39,181 bases of DNA from Mucilaginibacter sp. GTDB taxonomy: Bacteria; Bacteroidota; Bacteroidia; Sphingobacteriales; Sphingobacteriaceae. The stretch's first letter is position 1; the number at the start of each line of letters is the position of its first letter. Location: contig JAQBOA010000096.1 in the NCBI GenBank assembly GCA_028288305.1, positions 1 through 39,181 on the forward strand, read 5' to 3'. The translations under genes were made by a program, and so were the position numbers. Of this stretch, positions 7,489-15,053 are shown piece by piece. Under the pieces are notes generated by a model. It saw only the letters and a program-made list of their open reading frames with translations, ran no database searches and was not told the origin of the DNA.

Positions 7489-8598
7489 TTAATTAATAGG
7501 CTTCAAAATCCGGTTCCACCTAACTTTGATGAGAAAGTTTCCTGTCGAATCAATGCTCATCCAGGTGATCATAGCTTTTCCCACAATATGATCTTCGGGC
7601 ACATAACCCCAAAAACGACAGTCGAGTGAATTATGGCGGTTGTCGCCCATCATCCAGTAGTAGTTCATTTTAAAAGTATAACTCATTGATTTTTTGCCGT
7701 TTATAAATATATCATTACCTTTTACTTCAACTTTGTTGTTCTCATATAATTCAATTGCCCGGCGGTATAATATCATTGTGCTATCATTTAATGGCACACT
7801 CCATCCCCGTCTTGGTAAGATAAGCGGACCAAAATTATCCTGGTTCCATTTAAATTTTTCATTATGTGGAAAAACTGAAGGATCATAAACACCGTTAGGC
7901 TGGACAACCGGGCTAACACTCTTTATATTAGAAAAACTTTTAAAAGTTGATACATATTCCTTAGGAATGATCATTTCATAAGTATTAATATCCTTTTGCT
8001 GCAGCACCTCAATGTTCATATCATGAAATACCTGTGGGTTAATATCAGTTCCATTGGTAACTACATTATAGGAGGTTTGGGCTTTCTCCGCATTTGGCGC
8101 TGGTTTTCCGTTTATATAAACCTGCGAGTTTACAATAGTAAGTACATCACCAGGTGTGCCCTGGCACCGTTTTATCAAATTTGTCCTTACATCTACAGGT
8201 CTATTATAGGATGGATCGGCTTCTTCCGGCTTATTAAAAACAATAATATCACCTTTTTTTATTTCAGATAAACCTGGCAAACGGAAATATGGCAGCTTAA
8301 TACCATCCCAATAGGTTTTAATATTAAATTTTGTAATAGTTGATTCTAAAAATGGAACGGAAACCGGTGTAAAAGGCATTCGCGGGCCATAACTGATCTT
8401 ACTAACAAATAAATAATCGCCGGTAAGCAATGTTCCCTCCATCGAGCCGGAAGGAATAGCATAAGCCGAAAACAGCAAGCCGCGGACAATCGTAGAGGCA
8501 ATGACAGCAAAAAGAATTGCGTCAGTCCACTCCCGTACTTTTGATTTTTTCGGCTTGTTAGTTACTGTTTTCCTTTTAAGGCTAAGGTTCCATTTCAT
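7489..8598 (-). CDS. lepB: Signal peptidase I
   Basis: A 369-aa membrane protease that removes Sec signal peptides. A membrane segment (about 27-47) precedes box B IPSGS52MEGTL with the nucleophile Ser52. The general base is K143 in LIKRCQGTPGD, and box E MGDNRHNSLDCRFWGYV is near residues 318-334. The stretch between about 155 and 310 is a Bacteroidota-type insertion in the periplasmic domain, making it longer than the E. coli enzyme (324 aa). The small gene at 8654-8851 precedes it by 55 nt on the same strand. Confidence 0.95.
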   Translation of the reverse strand: MKWNLSLKRKTVTNKPKKSKVREWTDAILFAVIASTIVRGLLFSAYAIPSGSMEGTLLTGDYLFVSKISYGPRMPFTPVSVPFLESTITKFNIKTYWDGIKLPYFRLPGLSEIKKGDIIVFNKPEEADPSYNRPVDVRTNLIKRCQGTPGDVLTIVNSQVYINGKPAPNAEKAQTSYNVVTNGTDINPQVFHDMNIEVLQQKDINTYEMIIPKEYVSTFKSFSNIKSVSPVVQPNGVYDPSVFPHNEKFKWNQDNFGPLILPRRGWSVPLNDSTMILYRRAIELYENNKVEVKGNDIFINGKKSMSYTFKMNYYWMMGDNRHNSLDCRFWGYVPEDHIVGKAMITWMSIDSTGNFLIKVRWNRILKPIN

Positions 8599-8653
8599 AG
8601 TGCATATTTTTAGTATATGCTTTGACTATAAAAGGAAGAGGTTGTTACAATAA

Positions 8654-8851
8654 TTACTGGTTTTTTGTAAAATTTGCTGGTGGTGTAGAAACGATCTCAC
8701 CAAATTCATTCACATAGGCCATCATATCGTCCATATTACCTCCGGCAGAGTTTTGCTGACGCTCTAGCTTGCGTTGTTCCTTGTCTTCCTTCTTTTTGAT
8801 TTTGTTTTTTTCCAATTGCTTCTTCATGAAGGTTGCCTGTGATTTTGCCAT
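8654..8851 (-). CDS. Small basic protein like the N-terminal extension of Bacteroidota cold-shock proteins
   Basis: A 65-aa product from ATG at 8851-8849. The frame is open 20 codons further upstream, but MAKSQATF matches the conserved beginning of the family. Residues 1-34 are a Lys/Glu-rich coiled region (MKKQLEKNKIKKKEDKEQRK), followed by NMDDMMAYVNEFGEIVSTPP. In many Bacteroidota this same arrangement precedes a cold-shock OB-fold (CSD). Here the protein ends just after STPP and no CSD follows; lepB begins 55 nt on. It may be a stand-alone adaptor or a trimmed paralogue. Function unknown. Confidence 0.65.
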   Translation of the reverse strand: MAKSQATFMKKQLEKNKIKKKEDKEQRKLERQQNSAGGNMDDMMAYVNEFGEIVSTPPANFTKNQ

Positions 8852-9104
8852 AAACGTTTTGATTAATAGTAAACTTGTCTGCACTAATTCGAGCAATTCC
8901 CGGTAGGACACCCGGAATCTTTATTGACAGGTATAAATTCGCTGTAAAGTTAATAAAAATTGAACTAACTATTTCATTAAAACAGATGAGTGTGGTAACC
9001 GGGTAAAAATTAGATGAAATAAAGCGACTTTTCAAATCTTCTTTCTGCTCATTCGTCCTTATATCATTAATACGTCACATTGGTGTTACAGAAATGTAAA
9101 ATCA

Positions 9105-9141
9105 GTAAACTGAGTTGACTAATATAGTCAACTCAGTTTAC
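9105..9141. promoter_or_regulatory. Perfect 17-bp-arm palindromic operator
   Basis: GTAAACTGAGTTGACTA (9105-9121) is mirrored exactly at 9125-9141 with a 3-nt centre. It lies directly before the operon 9163-12074 and overlaps its likely promoter: TTG at 9115-9117 and TACATTTG at 9139-9146 with 21 nt between them. A matching half-site precedes the marR gene at 12084-12100. The arrangement strongly suggests repression by that MarR protein; this is inference. Confidence 0.7.
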
Positions 9142-9146
9142 ATTTG
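9139..9146 (+). promoter_or_regulatory. Candidate -7 element TACATTTG
   Basis: It matches the Bacteroidota sigma-ABfr consensus TAnnTTTG. A TTG at 9115-9117 sits at a suitable upstream distance. The ATG of the first operon gene follows 16 nt later, giving a very short leader. Confidence 0.55.
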
Positions 9147-9162
9147 TACTGTTAATTATAAT

Positions 9163-9507
9163 ATGATGAAAGCGCTACAATTGATTCAGGAAATACCTTA
9201 TATCTCCATTAAAAAGATATCGGAGAATTTCAGCCATTTTGAAATAAGGAACTCCTTGCCTTTTAAATTCGGTAAACAAATATTTGATTTTAAGCAAACT
9301 ATTGCCAGCACTTTTGGCAATCAAGTAACATTTAAATCGGCATTCACCTATTTGTTCAATGCTTCGATAGAAGGGTTAAAACAAAACTTTTTACGCCCTG
9401 ATATCGATATGGAGTTTTTCATACTGAGTCTGAAGGTATATTCTATCCTATTGATCAAGTTAGCAATAAGTAATCCCTCTATTATCTCACTAAAATTCAT
9501 TGAATAA
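9163..9507 (+). CDS. Small protein of unknown function, first gene of the DUF5686 operon
   Basis: I do not recognise this 114-aa protein. The start is ATG 9163 (or the next codon, 9166); the longer open frame begins inside the operator and is unlikely. It has no signal peptide. The sequence alternates polar and hydrophobic stretches: KALQLIQEIPYISIKKISE, GKQIFDFKQTIASTFGNQ, FNASIEGLKQNFLRPDIDME, and a C-terminal hydrophobic helix SLKVYSILLIKLAISNPS (about 86-103) that may associate with a membrane or another protein. Its stop and the next start share one base (TAATG), so translation is coupled to the DUF5686 gene. Position behind the operator makes it the most responsive gene of the unit. Confidence 0.6.
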   Translation: MMKALQLIQEIPYISIKKISENFSHFEIRNSLPFKFGKQIFDFKQTIASTFGNQVTFKSAFTYLFNASIEGLKQNFLRPDIDMEFFILSLKVYSILLIKLAISNPSIISLKFIE

Positions 9508-12074
9508 TGAAAACGATATATAATTCAAAACTGAATAAAAGCATTTTAATGCTGTTTATTTTCATTATAACAACGCTATCGGCTTTTGCACAAAACACTG
9601 TTGTAAATGGCGTTGTAACTGATGCAAAAACTAAAGAGACCTTACCCTATGTAACAGTTACGTTTGTTGGCAGCACTCAGAGCGTTAGTTCTGATAACCA
9701 GGGTAAGTTCCACATATCCTCAAAAGAAAATTATTCACAAATTAAAATTTCCTATATAGGTTTTAAAACTGCTATCAGGCAAATTGAGCCGGGTAAAGAA
9801 CAAACAATCAATGTTGCATTAACCGGCGATAGTCAATTGCTTAATGAGGTAGTTGTAAAATCAGGAAAGAAAGCCAAATATCGCAATAAAAACAATCCGG
9901 CTGTTGAGCTTATACGCATGGTAATAGCACATAAAGAAAAAAACCGGATTGAAAATTATGATTATGCTGAATATAAGCAATATGAACGCATGAATTTTTA
10001 CCTGAGCAACTTGTCCGAGAAGTTTAAAAACAAAAGGATATTTAAAAAATACCAGTTTTTATTCAGGGAGCAGGATTCTACAGAAATAGGCGGCAAAAAT
10101 CTTCTTCCTATTTATATGGAAGAAAAGCTGTCTCAAAATTACTATCGTAAATCTCCCTACACAAAAAAGCAAATTATTGAAGCAACCAAGCAGGTTAAAT
10201 ACGATGAAACCTTTATAGACAATAAGGGATTGGCTTCATTTTTTAACCGTATGTACCAGGATATTAATATTTATGATAACAATATATCATTAGTTACTAA
10301 CCAACTTTTGAGTCCTATTGCTGATCATGCACCCGATTTCTATAAATTTTTCATTACTGATACACTAAAAGACCAATCACCTCAGCTTATTGAACTAAGT
10401 TTTACTCCCCGCAATACCAATGATTTACTTTTTGAAGGTAAGTTATATATAACCATGGATGGCAATTATGCCGTTGAGAATGCTGTGTTAAAAGTTAATA
10501 AGCACATCAATCTTAACTTCGTCAGGGAAATGAAGGCTATTTTATCCTTCGAAAAAAATAATGACGGCAAGTATCATTTAAATCAGAGTATCCTTAAGAT
10601 GGAATTCGGGCTCAGCAAAAATAAGGGTGGAGGCGTATATGGAGAGCGCAAAGTAATATTAAATAATTTTTTAGAGAATACTCCCCGTCCGGAACAAACC
10701 TATAGTGGCCCGGCACAGGTATACGCGATGAATTCTGATAACAAGGATGATCACTATTGGTTACATACCAGGCCGGATACACTTGCCCCCGAAAAAGCAA
10801 GTATATATAAAGATATTGATAGCCTTCAATTGATACCATCTGTAAAACGGACAATGGATTGGGTTACGTTTGCGTTTGCCGGATACAAAAATTTGGGTCC
10901 TTTTGAAACCGGCCCTGCCAGTACTTTTTATAGTTTTAACCCGGTAGAAGGGTTTCGCGCCCGTTTGGGTGGCCGCTCAACCCCCGAATTAAGTAAACGT
11001 TATTACTTTGAAACATATGGCGCTTATGGAACAAAAGACCAGCGGTTTAAATACTTTTTTAGTTCTACCTATTCTTTAAATAATAAATCTATTTATTCCT
11101 TTCCTCAAAGCTATATAAGAGCAAGCTTTCAACATGATACTAAGATACCCGGCCAGGAGCTGCAGTTTGTACAGGAAGACAACTTTCTATTGTCGTTTAA
11201 ACGGGGGAATAATGATATGTGGCTCTATAACGACATCTTCCGGCTGGATTATGTACACGAATACTCAAGCCATTTTTCATATTCACTGGGATTCAAAAAA
11301 TGGGATCAAAGTCCGGCAGGTTCCTTGTTTTTCCAAAACCTACTCAACAATCATTTAAATAACGTAAACACTTTACAAACTACCGAATTATCCCTGCAAT
11401 TGCGTTATGCCCCTCACGAGGAATTTTACCAGGGAAAACTTTACCGTGTTCCCATAGTTGATCATTATCCGATAATTACTTTAAGATATAACCAGGGTAT
11501 TAAAGACCTGTTTGGAGGAAACTACAATTATCAAAGTGTTACTTTAAATATTAACAAGCGTTTTTATTTATCACAATTAGGTTATACAGATGTTACCGTT
11601 GAAGGCAATAACATTTTCGGTAAGGTTCCTTTTCCGTTGCTGGACATACACCATGCAAACCAAACTTATTCATTGCAGTTAGATTCATACAACCTGATGA
11701 ACTTCCAGGAATTTGTAAGCGATCATTATGCCAGCATATTTATCGATCACAATTTTAATGGCTTTTTATTCAACAAAATACCATTGCTCAAGAAATTAAA
11801 ATTGAGGGAAATGATTGATTTTAAAAGCGTTTGGGGCGGTGTAAGAAGCCAGAATAATCCTTCAACAGATCCTTCTCTGCTTCGTTTCCCAACTAATAGT
11901 GTAGGCGTACCTATTACTTATTCACTTAATAACGGGCCTTATATGGAAGCAAGCGCCGGTGTTGGAAACATATTTAAAGTTCTGCGTATTGATTTAGTAA
12001 GGCGTTTAAGTTACCTTGATCATCCCGAAGTATCACAATGGGGAATAAGAGGACGGGTTAAGTTTGATTTTTAA
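9507..12074 (+). CDS. DUF5686/CarboxypepD_reg-like outer-membrane protein
   Basis: An 855-aa protein. The signal peptide is residues 1-28 (ending SAFAQ). The CarboxypepD_reg-like domain (about 30-107) has VVNGVVTDAKTKETLPYVTV and ISYIGFKT. The DUF5686 region then runs to the C-terminus, with NPAVELIRMVIAHKEKNRIENYDY and YAEYKQYERMNF, and a C-terminal half of many alternating strands ending RGRVKFDF, as expected for an outer-membrane beta-barrel ending in Phe. The role of the family is not established; it resembles TonB-receptor-like surface proteins without a plug. The gene is coupled to the small gene before it and is followed by marR 63 nt later. Confidence 0.88.
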   Translation: MKTIYNSKLNKSILMLFIFIITTLSAFAQNTVVNGVVTDAKTKETLPYVTVTFVGSTQSVSSDNQGKFHISSKENYSQIKISYIGFKTAIRQIEPGKEQTINVALTGDSQLLNEVVVKSGKKAKYRNKNNPAVELIRMVIAHKEKNRIENYDYAEYKQYERMNFYLSNLSEKFKNKRIFKKYQFLFREQDSTEIGGKNLLPIYMEEKLSQNYYRKSPYTKKQIIEATKQVKYDETFIDNKGLASFFNRMYQDINIYDNNISLVTNQLLSPIADHAPDFYKFFITDTLKDQSPQLIELSFTPRNTNDLLFEGKLYITMDGNYAVENAVLKVNKHINLNFVREMKAILSFEKNNDGKYHLNQSILKMEFGLSKNKGGGVYGERKVILNNFLENTPRPEQTYSGPAQVYAMNSDNKDDHYWLHTRPDTLAPEKASIYKDIDSLQLIPSVKRTMDWVTFAFAGYKNLGPFETGPASTFYSFNPVEGFRARLGGRSTPELSKRYYFETYGAYGTKDQRFKYFFSSTYSLNNKSIYSFPQSYIRASFQHDTKIPGQELQFVQEDNFLLSFKRGNNDMWLYNDIFRLDYVHEYSSHFSYSLGFKKWDQSPAGSLFFQNLLNNHLNNVNTLQTTELSLQLRYAPHEEFYQGKLYRVPIVDHYPIITLRYNQGIKDLFGGNYNYQSVTLNINKRFYLSQLGYTDVTVEGNNIFGKVPFPLLDIHHANQTYSLQLDSYNLMNFQEFVSDHYASIFIDHNFNGFLFNKIPLLKKLKLREMIDFKSVWGGVRSQNNPSTDPSLLRFPTNSVGVPITYSLNNGPYMEASAGVGNIFKVLRIDLVRRLSYLDHPEVSQWGIRGRVKFDF

Positions 12075-12083
12075 TAAGTTTTT

Positions 12084-12100
12084 GTAAACTAAGTTGACTA
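12084..12100 (+). promoter_or_regulatory. Half-site of the 9105 palindrome, before marR
   Basis: GTAAACTAAGTTGACTA matches the left arm of the 9105-9141 palindrome at 16 of 17 positions. The opposite arm is not conserved here (TTAATACGTT follows). Its place 37 nt before the marR start is what autoregulation would require. Confidence 0.5.
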
Positions 12101-12137
12101 TTAATACGTTAAATATTGTTTAATACCCCTTAAAAAA

Positions 12138-12602
12138 ATGACAATGCAAATCGAAAATTCAAAAAGATATACTATTAAGCTGGTATACTTATTAAAACGT
12201 TTCATGGATGATTGGAATGAGAAAAAGCTTTGCCGCTTACACTACCCGGGATTCAACCATTCACACCTGCCTTTATTTATGAGCATAGGCACAACAGGTA
12301 TTTCAAATAATGAGCTGGCCGAAAAGCTGAATGTTACCAAGCAAGCTACCAGCAAAATTGTTAAGGAACTTGAAGCAATAAATATGGTAAAAAGCGAAAA
12401 AAGCCCTACTGACGCCCGTTCGGCTATGCTTTTTCTTACCCCCGAAGGCCAAAAATATTACCAGTATTTAAAATCACAGATATATCAGCTTGAAGAGCAG
12501 TATAAAAAGCTTGTAGGCGCTAAAAATTATGAAATTGCTATTGATGTAATGTTAAAGCTTGTTGACTTTCATGAAAAACAAAATTGTTTGCAGGAAAATT
12601 AA
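12138..12602 (+). CDS. MarR family transcriptional regulator
   Basis: A 154-aa winged-helix protein. The N-terminal helix (YTIKLVYLLKRFMDDWNEK) and C-terminal helices form the dimer interface. The DNA-reading part is ISNNELAEKLNVTKQATSKIVKELEAINMV (55-84), followed by the wing KSEKSPTDARSAMLFLTPEG, where D-x-R is the MarR signature. It probably binds the palindrome at 9105-9141 and the half-site before its own gene, controlling the small-protein/DUF5686 operon. The ligand is unknown. A second ATG two codons on (12144) is an alternative start. Confidence 0.9.
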   Translation: MTMQIENSKRYTIKLVYLLKRFMDDWNEKKLCRLHYPGFNHSHLPLFMSIGTTGISNNELAEKLNVTKQATSKIVKELEAINMVKSEKSPTDARSAMLFLTPEGQKYYQYLKSQIYQLEEQYKKLVGAKNYEIAIDVMLKLVDFHEKQNCLQEN

Positions 12603-12705
12603 TTGGGAAACTTATAAGTACTTAAATTTCACTTTTGCTATTAAAATACAATTAGTATCTCATTTTCATAGGTTAAATTAACGTGAATTTGGCATACGCT
12701 TATTC

Positions 12706-12808
12706 GCCTCACCCCAGCCCTCTCCAAAGGAGAGGGAGCTTAAAAGGCAAAAAACTAATCAACCTTACTATTCGAAGTCCTCTCCTTTTGAGAGGATTTA
12801 GGTGAGGC
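12706..12808. repeat. Composite inverted repeat CCTCACC...GGTGAGG
   Basis: Outer arms GCCTCACC (12706-12713) and GGTGAGGC (12801-12808) enclose two small hairpins: CCCTCTCC/GGAGAGGG (12718-12725/12729-12736, perfect) and CCTCTC/GAGAGG (12779-12784/12790-12795). It fills much of the 297-nt gap between marR and the DUF2809 gene and is built like the other intergenic elements. Confidence 0.7.
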
Positions 12809-12870
12809 ATCATCCAATCCGCTAATATTTTTTTAATTCTCCACCATTGCAAATTGCAATAATTATAACT

Positions 12871-12889
12871 TACTTTGAAACACAAAGTA
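12871..12889. promoter_or_regulatory. Palindromic operator candidate TACTTTG-n5-CAAAGTA
   Basis: Perfect 7-bp arms at 12871-12877 and 12883-12889, just 11 nt before the ATG of the DUF2809 gene. Position and symmetry suggest a dimeric repressor site controlling the DUF2809/MpaB-like pair. No regulator gene is adjacent in the same direction except marR, whose putative site is different. Confidence 0.45.
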
Positions 12890-12899
12890 CTTTTTATAT

Positions 12900-13298
12900 A
12901 TGTTAATTTTTAACAAAACCTATTTCATGCTTGCCCTGCTCCTGCTATTAACCGAGGTTTACATCGGCCTTTATATACATGATACCATTATACGCCCCTA
13001 TGGTGGTGATTTTTTGGTAGTGATATTGCTATACTGCCTTGTAAAAAGCTTTATTAATTCCCCTGTACTACTTACTGCAGGCTGGGTGCTTATTTTTGCT
13101 GATATAGTTGAGGTATCGCAATACTTTCACCTGGTGAGTTTGCTGGGGCTTCAGGATTTTAAATTAGCCAAAATACTGTTAGGTACTTCGTTTTCGTTTA
13201 TTGATATGTTTACTTATACATTCGGCATTATGCTGGTAATAATTGCTGAAAATATGGTGACACGCATAAAAAAATTAAAATGGGGACAAGTTTTGTAG
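12900..13298 (+). CDS. DUF2809 family membrane protein
   Basis: A 132-aa integral membrane protein with about four helices: 8-28 (YFMLALLLLLTEVYIGLYIH), 36-53 (GGDFLVVILLYCLVKSF), 56-75 and 100-119 (FTYTFGIMLVIIAENM). Family marks are YIGLYIHDTIIRPYGGDFLVV and the IDMFTYTFG motif. Function is not established. It overlaps the next gene by 19 nt, so the two are translationally linked, and it sits behind the palindrome at 12871-12889. Confidence 0.82.
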   Translation: MLIFNKTYFMLALLLLLTEVYIGLYIHDTIIRPYGGDFLVVILLYCLVKSFINSPVLLTAGWVLIFADIVEVSQYFHLVSLLGLQDFKLAKILLGTSFSFIDMFTYTFGIMLVIIAENMVTRIKKLKWGQVL

Positions 13299-14044
13299 AT
13301 AAAGATTCCATTATTAGAAAAATTTGGGGCAAGGCCGATACTGTGCTTTTCATATTTGCCGGCGCAGCAGCAGAGTTTGCATTGAACAAAGCTGTGGACT
13401 GGCTTTATTTTACAGGCCGCTTGCCTGCCGATCCATTAGGCAGGCTATTCTCAACCGTAGTTTATGCGCGTAAAATCATTTTTTCGGAACAAGAGGATGC
13501 GCTAAAAGCTATTGATCAGATCACAGCTATTCACAAAGATGTGGAGAAAAACCGTGGCTCTCAAATACCCGACTGGGCTTATCGCGATGTCTTGTTTTTA
13601 CTAATTGACTATTCTATCCGTTCATTTGAGTTGCTGGAGCGAAAATTGGCTAAAGCAGAAAAAAATGAAGTTTTTGATGTTTTTTATCGCGTTGGCCAGC
13701 GTATGCAACTGCAAGGATTACCAAATAACTTCAAAGAATGGGAAATAATGCGGAAAGAACATCTGCAGCAAAATCTTATTTGCAGTAAGTTCACTATCGA
13801 CTTGTATAGTAAATACAAAAAACATCTCGGAAGATTCAGATATGTTATTTTAAAGCAGGTGCAAATATTGCTTGTACCCGCAAAAGTAAAGGAACTACTT
13901 CCACTTGGGAATATTCCCTGGATGGTTCCTATTTTAAAATTCTATAAAATTTTAAGAGCGATAAATTCCGAAAGGCCATTTAAAAACGCCTTGCTGCCGG
14001 CAGCATATAAAACACAGATAAGGGAATTGGATGTGAATTTATAG
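13280..14044 (+). CDS. MpaB/rubber-oxygenase-type (DUF2236) protein
   Basis: A 254-aa protein resembling the DUF2236 family, which includes latex-clearing protein and fungal MpaB, heme-associated oxygenases. Recognisable parts are the opening IWGKADTVLFIFAGAAAEFALNKA with VDWLYFTGRLPADPLGRLFSTVVYAR, a middle with YRVGQRMQLQGLPNNFKEWE, and a C-terminal helical part. It lacks a signal peptide and is likely cytosolic or peripheral. It overlaps the DUF2809 gene by 19 nt. The oxygenase reaction and substrate are unknown; this sequence alone does not prove heme binding. Confidence 0.75.
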   Translation: MGTSFVDKDSIIRKIWGKADTVLFIFAGAAAEFALNKAVDWLYFTGRLPADPLGRLFSTVVYARKIIFSEQEDALKAIDQITAIHKDVEKNRGSQIPDWAYRDVLFLLIDYSIRSFELLERKLAKAEKNEVFDVFYRVGQRMQLQGLPNNFKEWEIMRKEHLQQNLICSKFTIDLYSKYKKHLGRFRYVILKQVQILLVPAKVKELLPLGNIPWMVPILKFYKILRAINSERPFKNALLPAAYKTQIRELDVNL

Positions 14045-14059
14045 CTGTCAGCTCCTGGT

Positions 14060-14140
14060 TAAAAATTATTGACAAAGGCCAATAGCTAAGAGCTTATTCA
14101 TAAATGCCTGAATAAAACTAATAGCTAATGGCCAATAACT
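14060..14140. repeat. Degenerate word repeat (GGCCAATAGCTAA type)
   Basis: GGCCAATAGCTAA (from 14077) recurs as AATAGCTAATGGCCAATAAC (14119-14138) in the gap after the MpaB-like gene. It is imperfect and no clear hairpin forms. It resembles the low-complexity word elements in other gaps. Confidence 0.35.
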
Positions 14141-14145
14141 TATAT

Positions 14146-14355
14146 CTACCAGCCAGTTCCTTTTTTTGCTGTGCCGTTTTTAATATGTTCTTCAGCTGTC
14201 GCCTTGCCCATTATAGCAGCCATTTTATTGCCTGCGCTATCTTTACCTGTTGCAATATACCTTCCTGATTTAACATCGATAACTGGATCGATCATTGGTA
14301 CATCTTTAGTTTTTGTTTTTACTGAATAAGCAGTAATACCCTTTGTTGTTGCCAT
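14146..14355 (-). CDS. Small conserved-looking protein of unknown function
   Basis: A 69-aa, Lys/Thr/Gly-rich soluble protein (GITAYSVKTKTKDVPM, then VIDVKSGRYIATGKDSAGNK, then GKATAEEHIKNGTAKKG). It has no signal or membrane segment. The first half looks like a two-strand beta unit and the second has a short helix (ATAEEHIKNG). The codon pattern and clean ATG support a real gene, but I do not recognise the family. It is convergent with the MpaB-like gene and divergent from the gene at 14656. Confidence 0.6.
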   Translation of the reverse strand: MATTKGITAYSVKTKTKDVPMIDPVIDVKSGRYIATGKDSAGNKMAAIMGKATAEEHIKNGTAKKGTGW

Positions 14356-14655
14356 GGTAATTTTGTTTTTTTTAGTTAACCCTTTGTGTTGTAATTTGTT
14401 TTATTGGTTTTGATGTTATCCGTCATTAAATAATTAATAAATGATAACGAGATGCCAAGATATGTAATTATGCTTAACAAACAAGAGGTTTTATTTAAAT
14501 GTTGTTAACAATGAATAAACAGTTGACCATAAAAACCGACTTTCAAAGTAATAGTTTCTCTAATTGCTTCCCTATAAATTTGTTTTTCAGTAATGGCATG
14601 CGTCAATTTGAATTGCACCCTGACTACTGAGTCAACGACTTAAGTATCTTTGTAT
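14356..14655. other. 300-nt divergent intergenic region
   Basis: It holds the promoters of the two divergent small genes. The right end carries TATCTTTG (14645-14652). A loose symmetry, GTTATC (14415-14420) and GATAAC (14443-14448), is visible but too weak to call. No RNA gene or longer repeat is seen. Confidence 0.5.
14645..14652 (+). promoter_or_regulatory. Candidate -7 element TATCTTTG
   Basis: It matches TAnnTTTG but ends only 3 nt before the ATG at 14656, so a transcript from it would be nearly or fully leaderless. No convincing -33 TTG is at the expected spacing. Confidence 0.4.
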
Positions 14656-15021
14656 ATGGATAAGTCTATCCCTTTCGATTTTGTATTTGATTATTTGCCA
14701 ACCGGCATTACCGTTAAAAAAATGTTCGGTATGCACTACATCTATTTAGGCAAAAGGATAATGTTAATACTTCGCAGGCGCGATAATGAGTCCGACTTGA
14801 ACGGCATATGGGTTGCTACAAGCAAAGAGCATCACCAAAGTTTAAAAAATGACATACAGGAACTTGGAGCCTTTTTTATTAATGGCGATGAGCGGCATGG
14901 TAATTGGCTATTGATTCAAGATAATTCAGAAGATTTTGAGAACGCTGCCATAAAGGTTTGCGAATTGATTTCGCACTATGACACAAGAATTGGAAACCTC
15001 ACAGAAAAAGCTCCTCTCTGA
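14656..15021 (+). CDS. Small cytosolic protein, possibly TfoX-N-like fold
   Basis: A 121-aa protein from ATG 14656; the frame also permits a TTG at 14650, but that lies within the promoter box. Residues VKKMFGMHYIYLGKRIMLILRRR (about 20-42) resemble the KKMFGG-x-x-IY-x-x-GK-x-F strand pair of TfoX/Sxy N-terminal domains, then NGIWVATSKEHHQSLKNDIQ and NWLLIQDNSEDFENAAIKVCELI. TfoX in proteobacteria regulates competence; in Bacteroidota the family role is unknown and the similarity is only suggestive. It lies 32 nt before the NdpA gene and is probably cotranscribed with it. Confidence 0.6.
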   Translation: MDKSIPFDFVFDYLPTGITVKKMFGMHYIYLGKRIMLILRRRDNESDLNGIWVATSKEHHQSLKNDIQELGAFFINGDERHGNWLLIQDNSEDFENAAIKVCELISHYDTRIGNLTEKAPL

Positions 15022-15053
15022 ACAATATTTCCTTACTTTGGCCTATATTATTT

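Noticed and set aside
8736..9035. 99-codon minus-strand frame overlapping the cold-shock-like small gene
   Set aside because: Its sequence looks random and it overlaps a frame with a recognisable conserved pattern.
9115..9162. Longer N-terminus for the small protein of the DUF5686 operon
   Set aside because: The extra codons begin with TTG inside the palindromic operator and include the -7 box; ATG 9163 is more natural.
14617..14640. Possible third MarR operator (TGACTACTGAGTCA)
   Set aside because: It shares letters with the 9105 palindrome but the word order and spacing differ; arms are only 5 bp.
14650..14655. TTG start for the TfoX-like gene
   Set aside because: It lies in the promoter box TATCTTTG; the ATG at 14656 begins the natural sequence.
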